Source: Myotis daubentonii | Taxonomy: Eukaryota > Chordata > Mammalia > Chiroptera > Vespertilionidae | DNA: 64,000 nucleotides | NCBI RefSeq assembly: GCF_963259705.1 | Contig: NC_081849.1 | Span: 62,282,093-62,346,092, forward strand | Direction of reading: 5' to 3' | Shown: piece by piece, positions 60,301 to 64,000 of the stretch | Numbering within the stretch: the first letter of the stretch is position 1 | How the letters are laid out: every line of letters starts with the position of its first letter | Notes under the pieces: model-generated | What the model saw: the letters and a program-made list of their open reading frames with translations, nothing else | What the model was told of the DNA's origin: nothing | The model's database searches: none | Translations under genes and position numbers: made by a program

Positions 60301-60434
60301 TTATTTTTTAAAATGAGGCTTTTGATCTATCGGTGGAAGAATCACTGACTTCTGAAGACACAATTGATAATATTGATGAAATCCTAGAGAAGGCTGAGTC
60401 ACGTGTCTCCAAAGAGCTGGAGATATCTCTGATT
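31135..60434 (+). CDS. STK31: STK31, 5' part (13 coding exons, 571 codons; continues past the window)
   Basis: The spliced frame reads MWGWEHAPRDCAAESVSFSG, IVQMDEDTHYNKVEDVVGSH and onward, collinear with STK31 (human about 1019 aa). Exons: 31135-31184, 33073-33119, 33208-33260, 35925-36023, 41042-41116, 42653-42811, 44554-44912, 47447-47621, 52190-52305, 54473-54632, 56018-56140, 57200-57379 and 60318-60434. They total 1713 nt, all in phase. A Tudor domain spans about residues 84-135 (IYGGLFSEDKCWYRCKI, CLVRYIDYGN). A coiled coil falls about 292-340 (IKQDQKLIEENEKLKTEKE). The C-terminal kinase-like domain lies outside the window. From family knowledge, STK31 (TDRD8) is a germ-cell protein that associates with PIWI proteins. 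Introns 5 and 6 appear to be GC-AG type. No disabling change is seen. Confidence 0.95.
32117..32529 (-). mobile_element. two antisense Ves-type SINEs in tandem
   Basis: Copies 32117-32300 (short, older) and about 32308-32529 (young subfamily ending CCAGTTTCGGC), in STK31 intron 1. Confidence 0.87.
33073..33119 (+). CDS. STK31: STK31 coding exon 2
   Basis: The acceptor GTTTTAG precedes TTTTTCAGG; the frame gives SFSGIVQMDEDTHYNK. The internal AG at 33079-33080 is a second possible acceptor but would break the frame. The donor is AAG|GTACTG, phase 1. Confidence 0.92.
33208..33260 (+). CDS. STK31: STK31 coding exon 3
   Basis: Encodes VEDVVGSHVEDAVTFWAQ. The acceptor is GGTTTTAG and the donor is CAG|GTAAAT, phase 0. 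Confidence 0.94.
33261..34977 (+). other. STK31: STK31 intron 3, left part
   Basis: AT-rich intron without a recognised repeat until the Helitron at 34978. Confidence 0.55.
34978..35209 (+). mobile_element. HeliBat-type Helitron (STK31 intron 3)
   Basis: Starts TCTATAATAATAAAAGGGC and ends CATTGGGCCTCTAG. Same subfamily as 39230-39436. Confidence 0.88.
35210..35924 (+). other. STK31: STK31 intron 3, right part
   Basis: AT-rich; nothing recognised. Confidence 0.5.
35925..36023 (+). CDS. STK31: STK31 coding exon 4
   Basis: Encodes SISRNEDIMKIGCSLSEVCP and NLDLKK. The acceptor is ATTCTTCTAG and the donor is AAG|GTGAAT, phase 0. Confidence 0.94.
36024..37203 (+). other. STK31: STK31 intron 4, left part
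   Basis: AT-rich; TATGTGCCAGGCACTGCG at about 36202-36219 is a short MIR-like stretch, otherwise nothing recognised. Confidence 0.5.
37204..37896 (-). mobile_element. HeliBat-type Helitron, long copy (STK31 intron 4)
   Basis: Plus-strand view: CTAGGGGTCCAGTGGACGAA to GGGTTTTATATATATAGA. The GC-rich interior has CAGCAG-rich imperfect repeats. Related to 9199-9586. A degraded CTCF-like core lies at 37804-37818. Confidence 0.83.
38505..38760 (+). mobile_element. ancient hAT-Charlie-type remnant
   Basis: Runs from AGTGGTTTTCAACCTGGAG to GTGCTGAGTTGAGAAG with the typical body GGTTGTCACAACTGAGGGGG and AACATCCTGCAATGGACAGG. Subfamily not assigned. Confidence 0.65.
38795..39134 (-). mobile_element. 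HeliBat-type Helitron (STK31 intron 4)
   Basis: Plus-strand view: CTAGAGGCCTAGTGCACG to CCCTTTTATGTTATAGGA. Confidence 0.85.
39230..39436 (+). mobile_element. HeliBat-type Helitron, first of an exact tandem pair
   Basis: Starts TCTATAATAATAAAAGGG and ends CATCGGGCCTCTAG. The next Helitron begins at the following base. Confidence 0.88.
39437..39686 (+). mobile_element. HeliBat-type Helitron, second of the tandem pair, with triplicated unit
   Basis: Starts TCTATGTATATAAAAGCC directly after the CTAG of the previous copy and ends CACTGGGCCTCTAG. The interior 39481-39577 has three near-identical copies of a roughly 33-bp unit (GATCGGGCTCCCTCCTGTCT core). Confidence 0.88.
39870..40740 (-). mobile_element. 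antisense L1 3' end with nested SINE and microsatellite
   Basis: TAAAGTATAGTTGACATACG through GTTTCCATTTATTGGCTCTT is antisense L1M 3' UTR. A Ves-type SINE (about 40235-40444) and a (GT)n(AT)n run (40543-40587) interrupt it. Confidence 0.8.
40790..40960 (+). repeat. MIR SINE
   Basis: AGCATAATGGACTCTGTAGT and TTGAATCCTGGTTCTGCTGG are MIR core motifs. Confidence 0.65.
41042..41116 (+). CDS. STK31: STK31 coding exon 5 (first half of Tudor domain)
   Basis: Encodes IYGGLFSEDKCWYRCKILKL and ISDEK. The acceptor is CTCTTTGTAG. The only donor that keeps the protein aligned is AAG|GCAGGA, a GC-type 5' splice site, phase 0. Confidence 0.9.
41937..42135 (-). mobile_element. Ves-type SINE
   Basis: Perfect duplications CTTTAACTTTTTAAA flank it (41922-41936, 42136-42150). 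Confidence 0.9.
42653..42811 (+). CDS. STK31: STK31 coding exon 6 (second half of Tudor domain)
   Basis: Encodes CLVRYIDYGNTEILNRSDIV and onward to EVNQFDQ. The acceptor is TTTTCCTCCCAG. The donor is CAG|GCAAGT, the classic consensus of a GC-AG intron, phase 0. Confidence 0.92.
43032..43385 (+). mobile_element. HeliBat-type Helitron with two CTCF-like cores (STK31 intron 6)
   Basis: Starts TCTATATGTATAAAAGCC and ends CACTGGACCTCTAG. Two copies of a GACCACNAGGNGGCAGATGC-type motif lie at about 43094-43110 and 43138-43159. Confidence 0.86.
43386..44553 (+). other. STK31: STK31 intron 6, right part
   Basis: AT-rich; nothing recognised. Confidence 0.5.
44554..44912 (+). CDS. STK31: STK31 coding exon 7
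   Basis: A long exon encoding GRTFLGSLIFEKEIKMRIKA through NHVPFPK. The acceptor is CTTTCTTAG and the donor is CAAA|GTAAGA, phase 2. Conservation with the human protein is high and there is no interruption. Confidence 0.94.
45600..45902 (+). mobile_element. SPIN-type hAT MITE, long variant (STK31 intron 7)
   Basis: Starts CAGCGGTTCTCAACCTGTG and ends GGTTGAGAACCACTG, with perfect 8-bp duplications CTCTAGGT on both sides. About 90 bp longer than the copy at 60014. It inserted into an antisense L1. Confidence 0.9.
46099..46656 (+). pseudogene. retrocopy of an unidentified transcript, interrupted by a piggyBac-like MITE
   Basis: The insertion sits within an antisense L1 and is bounded by a perfect 18-bp duplication (AAAAATTAGTGTTTTGGG at 46081-46098 and 46657-46674), with A residues at the right end. 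Without the piggyBac part it is about 290 bp. An open frame of 74 codons (46094-46318) includes MKAGCSQLARPARGWLPWAS and SVDERKNVEEKSK. I do not recognise the source gene. Confidence 0.65.
46373..46625. mobile_element. piggyBac-like MITE
   Basis: TTAA (46369-46372) precedes CACATTGTTTGCGGG. The other end is CCCGCATACAATGTG followed by TT and TTAA (46628-46631). The interior is rich in repeated ACGTAT/ATACGT motifs. It is non-coding and sits inside a retroposed sequence. Confidence 0.75.
47447..47621 (+). CDS. STK31: STK31 coding exon 8 (coiled coil)
   Basis: Encodes ECLAIGDFNLGTNVSLAKIK and a heptad-rich segment (ENEKLKTEKEVLFESYKALE). The acceptor is TTTTTAACAG and the donor is CAG|GTATGG, phase 0. 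Confidence 0.93.
47890..48125 (+). mobile_element. Ves-type SINE, sense, diverged
   Basis: Head CTAGCTCATGTGACTCAGCT, tail GCATGTCCTCAGGTGAGGAT. STK31 intron 8. Confidence 0.75.
48334..48370. repeat. poly-T run
   Basis: 37 consecutive T, the A tail of the antisense L1 to its right. Confidence 0.9.
48375..49560 (-). mobile_element. antisense L1M 3' end (STK31 intron 8)
   Basis: GATTGGGGTGACATTGGTCA, then ATTGCTGAGTAGTGTTCCAT and TAGCTGGGCATGATGTACTA are antisense L1M sequence. It is preceded by a 37-T run. Confidence 0.75.
50016..50075. repeat. 15-bp tandem repeat, four copies
   Basis: CAGAGTAGTTCACAC repeated three times and a fourth copy with a single change, running into a C tract. STK31 intron 8. 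Confidence 0.85.
50507..50713 (-). mobile_element. Ves-type SINE
   Basis: TTGATTTTTAGAGAGGGAG to GAGCCATATCGGCCAGGGC, antisense. Confidence 0.85.
51109..51752 (+). mobile_element. Tigger (pogo) DNA transposon remnant with transposase fragment
   Basis: The ends ACAGTCAAAACTTGGTTCT and GAACCGAAGTTCCACTGT are Tigger-like. A frame at 51344-51601 reads QSQAIEEVEKLLLIWINAKQ and TPGTSAESDSFKADRGWSTK, the CENP-B/HTH DNA-binding region of Tigger transposases. The DDE catalytic part is missing. Confidence 0.85.
51764..51988. mobile_element. hAT MITE (STK31 intron 8)
   Basis: Starts CAGCCGTGGGCAAACTACG and ends AGTTTGCCTACCCCTG, with perfect 8-bp duplications GTCTAGTC (51756-51763, 51989-51996). CpG-rich left half. 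Confidence 0.88.
52190..52305 (+). CDS. STK31: STK31 coding exon 9
   Basis: Encodes QEKTTIMDLTKHLKSTLKTH and LAAKVERLKEI. The acceptor is TTTGTTTCAG. The donor sequence ATTAG|GTAG|GTAAGA holds two overlapping 5' splice sites 4 nt apart. Only the proximal one keeps the frame; the distal one adds an immediate TAG. Confidence 0.9.
52625..53022 (-). mobile_element. HeliBat-type Helitron (STK31 intron 9)
   Basis: Plus-strand view: CTAGAGGCCTGGTACACG to CTCTTTATTATATAGGA. The interior resembles copy B at 3728-4411 without the expanded array. Confidence 0.87.
53388..53809 (+). mobile_element. HeliBat-type Helitron with CTCF-like cores (STK31 intron 9)
   Basis: Starts TCCTATATAATAAAAGCC and ends CACCGGGCCTCTAG. 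It carries CCACCAGGGGCAG near 53508-53519 and CCACCAGGGGGCAG at 53558-53571. Confidence 0.9.
53558..53571 (+). promoter_or_regulatory. CTCF-like core motif inside a Helitron
   Basis: CCACCAGGGGGCAG matches the central CTCF consensus. Whether CTCF binds is unknown. Confidence 0.5.
53810..54472 (+). other. STK31: STK31 intron 9, right part
   Basis: AT-rich; ends in the T tract of the exon 10 acceptor. Confidence 0.5.
54473..54632 (+). CDS. STK31: STK31 coding exon 10
   Basis: Encodes RVNINVRLGNDLSDAIQMLD and AEYNLAQEKIKTCQNV. The acceptor is AACATATAG after a long T tract; the donor is GTG|GTGGGT, phase 0. Confidence 0.9.
54633..55727 (+). other. STK31: STK31 intron 10, left part
   Basis: No repeat recognised; an 88-codon open frame at 55086-55352 has no recognisable homology. 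Confidence 0.5.
55728..55935 (-). mobile_element. antisense L1 3' tail and SINE fragment
   Basis: TTACTGGGGTGACATTGGTT and GGTTTCAGGTGTACAGTTG are an L1 3' end. CCACTGGAGCCACACCAGCT at 55907-55926 is a tRNA-SINE head in reverse. Confidence 0.65.
56018..56140 (+). CDS. STK31: STK31 coding exon 11
   Basis: Encodes NEGDILIARRNEVQQKLCTA and LPLNKRLKTLQ. The acceptor is TTCCTTCAG and the donor is CAG|GTTGGA, a weak GT site, phase 0. Confidence 0.92.
56305..56514 (+). mobile_element. Ves-type SINE, sense
   Basis: GCCCTAACCGGTTTGGCTCA head with A/B-box-like tRNA sequence. AATTTCATATGAATG duplications (56290-56304, 56515-56529) flank it. Confidence 0.92.
57200..57379 (+). CDS. STK31: STK31 coding exon 12
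   Basis: Encodes DLSTSLEAVYGQANEGTNSE and ILKKFYDWKCDKREELTSVR. The acceptor is TCTCTGCAG and the donor is AAG|GTAATA, phase 0. Confidence 0.94.
57853..58442. mobile_element. foldback Tc1/mariner element
   Basis: TA dinucleotides flank AAGGGTGTCCCAAAATTCAC ends. Arms 57853-58110 and 58183-58442 are inverted copies differing by about six substitutions and two small indels, around a 72-bp spacer. The minus-strand frame 58311-58030 contains WGSENPRVIVEKQ and VTVWCGFWAGGIIGPFF, a mariner transposase fragment whose coding crosses the spacer. No complete transposase is present. Confidence 0.88.
58452..59093 (-). mobile_element. HeliBat-type Helitron with expanded minisatellite (STK31 intron 12)
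   Basis: Plus-strand view: CTAGAGGCCCGGTGCAC to CCCTTTTACTATATAGGA. The interior 58630-59035 is a tandem array of an irregular unit of about 45-60 bp (CACAGAGCAGGGC-GATCAGGGGGTTGGGG type, about eight copies). It starts about 10 bp after a foldback mariner. Confidence 0.85.
59094..59600 (-). mobile_element. Helitron abutting the previous one
   Basis: Plus-strand view: a decayed 3' end (TTGAGGCCTGGTGCATG) starting where the previous copy ends, to TTCTCTTTTATTAGATAGGA. GC-rich interior. Confidence 0.7.
59928..60013 (-). mobile_element. antisense L1 3' tail
   Basis: AAATTTCTTTATTGTTGAAA followed by a poly-C run, the usual 3' end of bat L1s in this window; cut by the SPIN copy. Confidence 0.6.
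60014..60225 (+). mobile_element. SPIN-type hAT MITE (STK31 intron 12)
   Basis: Starts CAGCGGTTCTCAACCTGTGG and ends AGGTTGAGAACCACTG, 212 bp. Flanks GACTAGGC / GACTAGTC differ by two bases. It inserted into the poly-C of an L1 tail. Confidence 0.88.
60318..60434 (+). CDS. STK31: STK31 coding exon 13 (last in window)
   Basis: Encodes AFDLSVEESLTSEDTIDNID and EILEKAESRVSKELEISLI. The acceptor is AAAATGAG, weak because of the purine before AG. The donor is ATT|GTGAGT, phase 0. Exons for the rest of the protein lie to the right of the window. Confidence 0.88.
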
Positions 60435-60889
60435 GTGAGTATTGATATTTATTATTGCTTCCTTTGAAGCAATATGGTTTGTTTCTCTTGCTGGTTAGAA
60501 AGTATCAAGACTGGTCTTTGCTCTTATAGGCTTGATTGAAAGAGTAACACTGTCAAGTTCTAATCCAAATACAAAGCAAAATCTCATTCTTCCCCAGGCA
60601 TTTTATTTTTATTTTTAATAGGACATTAAACATTAAAAATAAATAAAATGTAATGTTTAATTCTAGGAAATCTAAGTGTGACCACTTTCTGAAGCATTTG
60701 ATTCTTTAGTCCATCATACTCAATGACTGAAATAAAAGACTCTTAGAATTTGTGAAAACTTGAAATAAATCTGTGAGAGCTTTGAAAGCAGATACACACG
60801 GTTGAGTAATAGCTCAATTTCTCTATTGTGTATATTCTCTGTTGCTATATCAAGTTAAAAATTAGTGTAACTCCTCAAAAATATATATA

Positions 60890-63240
60890 TTTTTAAATAT
60901 ATTTTTTATTGATTAAGATATTACAATTGTGTCCTTATCCCCACGTTACCCCCTACCGCCCCCTCCCCCCCCCCCCCGTTGTCTGTGTCCATTGGTTAGG
61001 CCTATATGCTTGCATGTAAGTCCTTTGGTTGATATTTTCCCCTTACCTCTACCCTCCCCTACCTTCCCTCCAAGGCCCGACAGTCCAATCAATGCCTCTC
61101 CGTCTCTGGATCAGTCCTTGTTCATCAGTTTATGTTGTTCATTATATTCCACAAATGAGTGAGATCATGTGGTATTTATCCTTCTCTGACTGGCTTATTT
61201 CACTTAGCATAATGCTCTCCAGTTCCATCCATGCTATGGCAAATGGTAAGAGTTAATTTTTCTTCTTCCTCTTCTTAAAGAATACTTTTCAGCATTTCAT
61301 ATAATGCTGGTTTGGTGGTGATGAACTCCTTTAGCTTTTTCTTATCTGTGAAGCTCTTTATCTGACCTTCTATTCTGAATGATAGCTTTGCTGGATAAAG
61401 TAATCTTGGTTGTAGGTTCTTGCTATTCATCACTTTGAATATTTCTTGCCACTCTCTTCTGGCCTGCATGGTTTCTGTTGAGAAATCAGCTGACAGTCGT
61501 ATGGGTACTCCCTTGTAGGTAACTGACTGTCTTTCTCTTGCTGCTTTTAAGTTTCTCTGTTTGTCTTTTGCTCTTGGCATTTTCATTATGATGTGTCTTG
61601 GTGTGGTCCTCTTTGGATTCCTTTTGTTTGGGGTTCTCTGCACTTCCTTGTAAGTCTATTTCTTTGACCAGGTAGGGGAAGTTTTCTGTCATTATTTCTT
61701 CAAATAGGTTTTCAATATCTTGCCCTCTCTCTTCTTCTGGTACCCCTATAATTCTGATGTTGGTACGCTTGAAGTTATCCCAGAGGCTCCTTACACTATC
61801 TTCATATTTTTGGATTCTTTTTTCTTTTTTCTTTTTCGGTTGGGTATTTTTTGTTTCTTCGTATTTCAAATCTTTGACTTGATTCTTGGGAGCCTCTTGT
61901 CTGCTGTTGGATCTCTGTATATTATTCTTTATTTCAGTCAGTGTATGCTTAATTTCTAGTTGGTCTTTTTTCATATCCTCCAGGGTCTCACTAAATTTAT
62001 CGGCAGTTTCCATAAAATTCTTGAAAAACCTTATAAACGTGGTTTTGAACTCTATAGCCAGTCGTTCGCTTTCCTCCATTTCTGTCATTTGTGACCTGTT
62101 TCTTTGTCTCCGCATTTTTTATGCTTCCCTGTGTTGGTAGAGTGGTTTTGTGTGCTAGGTGTCCTGTAGGGCCCAGTGGCTCAGCCTCCCCAGTTACCTG
62201 AGGTGGACACTCTTTGTGCACCCCCTTGTGGGCTTTGTGCACAGTCTTCTTGTAGTTATGCCTTGATTGTTGTAGGATCACTGGGAGGGAACTGACCTCC
62301 AGGCCAATTGGCTGTGAGAATCAGCTGTGTCTGCAGTGGGAGAACTTCTGTGCTGAAGACACCCTTCTGGGGCAAGACTTGCTTCAGTGGGGCTTTGGTG
62401 CTCACTGAGTCTGTGCCCTGAGTGTGTCCCTTATGGATCTGAGGAGTTGTAATCTGGATGGTCCCACTCTGACCACTGGGTACACTGGCTCTTAGATCTA
62501 AGGAGGTGCTAATTTAGCCTCTGCCTGAGGTTACCCAGCAGGAGCTATGAAGAGAACTGAAGATTCCCCTTCCTTTTTTGGAGTTTGGAGGTGCCCAGAT
62601 GAGGCCCAGCTGTGAAGCAATGTAAGCTGCTGTGGGGCCTTGGGCCTTCTCTTGGAAGTTCTGGGTCTGTCCAGCCCAGCTGCAATTTGTTAGGTAATTT
62701 TTAGGTTGCAAAAGGCCAGGGCATTCATATGCAAAAGCCTCCGCCTCAGCCTGGGTGGGGTGGGGTCTCAGGGAACCAAAGGGCGGAGCAAGTAGCTATG
62801 GCTGATCCTCAGCCCTGCCCTAAGAGGCCCCGGGTCTCAGTGTCCTGGTAATTGCTGCAAGTACCTCTGAGGGAAAGCCGCCTTCAAGTTCTGAGTTCTG
62901 CCTGCTGCCAGACAGTCTAGTTTCTCCCCGTATGAGTCCTGGGTCCCCAGAGACTTCCTGGAACCAGAGTTCAGAGCAGTCGGGAGCTTGTGACTCCCTC
63001 CCGATTCAAAAAGACAGCCGCGTCCTCAGGTGCCAGCCTCCGTACCTCTGCACTTTACTTCTGCAGCTCCTCTGGGGTCTCAGTGTGCTTTTCTCTTTCC
63101 TTTTAGTTGCAGAATTTCCACTCAGCCAGCCTTCCTGTAGTTCTGGATGATGTCTGTTTTGTCTTTTCGTTGTATTTTTGAAGTTGTTATGGGAGGCAGC
63201 AATTTCCGGTGTTTACCTATGTCGCCATCTTGGTTTCTCC
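60890..63240 (-). mobile_element. second ORF1-only L1 (HAL1-like), ORF1 decayed
   Basis: A minus-strand element with an L1-type 5' start (GGGAGAAACCAAGATGGCG, reading down from 63240), a long 5' UTR (about 1.1 kb) and ORF1 in two overlapping frames. The 3' UTR begins directly after the ORF1 stop, joined through the same purine-rich motif as the copy at 5924-7826. The left end is approximate and no clear target duplication was found. Confidence 0.8.
61275..62115 (-). pseudogene. L1/HAL1 ORF1, frameshifted
   Basis: Frame 1 (62115-61486) runs from MRRQRNRSQMTEMEESERLA to about IDLQGSAENPKQKESKE. The homologous product continues in another frame (61643-61275; QRTPNKRNPKRTTPRHIIMK to MLKSIL). The shift falls around 61640-61660, where the sibling copy reads LQVQEARRTPNKRN without a break. 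Confidence 0.85.
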
Positions 63241-63644
63241 CAAAAGAATATTTTTTAATGTAAATATTGTTCACTAGGATTCTTTCCCAGTTTTTCAGCT
63301 GTTTACCAAGGTCTCATTAGTAATGTTCTTCATTTTACTTATTTCTTTTTACCGTTTGTGATTTTATTTAGATTAGTATTAAAATATATACTTAACTGTA
63401 TTCTCTTTTGTCAGATAGTCATCATTTAGATGGTTTTGTTAGACTTGTCTTTAGAAATGGTTGTTAATAGATTATTTCTAAAAATAGTTTTGTGTTGAAG
63501 TTCTATATATTGTGTGTGTAGTTCCTACATTTAGCATTGTAGTATCCCTGATTTCCTTTAATTTTCCTCTACTCCAGACAGCTGTAAGAATAAATGTGTA
63601 ATGGGAGTAAAATTCCCATATATACATCTTTGACATCATTCTTT

Positions 63645-64000
63645 TTTAAATTTTTATTGTTTTATTGCTTAAAGTATTACAAAGAGTATTACAAATGTCT
63701 CCTTTTTTTTCCCGCCCATGACAATCCTCTGGCCTCCCCTACCCCCCAGTGTCTGATGTCCATTGGTTATGCTTATATGCATGCATACAAGTCCTTCGGT
63801 TGATCACTTACCCCCCCCGCCCCCCCGGCCCCCCAACCCTCCCTGGCCTTCCTGCTGTAGTTTGACAGTCTGTTCGAGGCAGCTCTGCCTCTGTATCTAT
63901 TATTGTTCATAAGTTTATAATGGTCTTTATTATCCATTAATGAGTGAGATCATGTGGTATTTTTCCTTCATTGACTGGCTTATTTCACTTAGCATAATGC
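63645..64000 (-). mobile_element. L1 3' end, runs off the window
   Basis: Antisense L1 3' UTR beginning with an A/T tail and a poly-C tract. Its end (GAGTGAGATCATGTGGTATT) matches the 3' UTR of the element at 60890. The rest lies beyond 64000. Confidence 0.75.

Noticed and set aside
1..64000. CRISPR arrays, operons or other prokaryotic or phage systems
   Set aside because: The window is vertebrate genomic DNA with spliced genes and retrotransposons; the tandem repeats present have no spacer structure.

Overview
The window is nuclear DNA from a vespertilionid-type bat. Three things point there. There are many Ves-type tRNA-derived SINEs. There are many HeliBat-type Helitrons, whose ends start with a TC-TATAATAAAAG-like block and finish with GGGCCTCTAG. 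There are also SPIN and other hAT MITEs, a piggyBac-like MITE and a mariner remnant, a young DNA-transposon load that among mammals is typical of vesper bats. This is recognition from memory, not a database search.

Two protein genes lie head to tail on the + strand, in the order known from human 7p15.3. FAM221A is complete: seven coding exons from 11850 to 26224, 297 codons, open reading frame intact in every exon and all splice phases consistent. STK31 begins at 31135 in a CpG-rich promoter. Its first 13 coding exons (571 codons: N-terminus, Tudor domain, coiled coil) lie in the window, ending at 60434. The kinase-like half must lie beyond 64000. STK31 is a germ-cell Tudor protein of the PIWI/piRNA pathway; FAM221A is a Cys/His-rich protein of unknown function.

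Layout: 1-11.6 kb is intergenic, with L2, MIR, hAT, a three-copy Helitron cluster and a full-length ORF1-only L1 (HAL1-like) with an intact ORF1. 11.6-26.2 kb is FAM221A. 26.2-30.9 kb is intergenic, with a possible old ERV remnant split by a perfect 100-bp-armed hAT palindrome, then an L1 tail and a SPIN fragment. 30.9-64 kb is STK31, whose introns hold most of the Helitrons, a Tigger remnant, a retrocopy interrupted by a piggyBac-like MITE, a 590-bp foldback mariner and a second HAL1-like element.

Most worth following up: the ORF1-only L1 pair with one shared junction; CTCF-like core motifs carried by several Helitrons; exact head-to-tail Helitron junctions; two long snapback transposons; two consecutive GC-AG introns in STK31; a tandem donor that would switch STK31 to a stop codon; and a possible in-frame 123-nt cassette exon in FAM221A. 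I found no prokaryotic-type system, CRISPR array or rRNA. The only tRNA-like sequences are the SINE heads.
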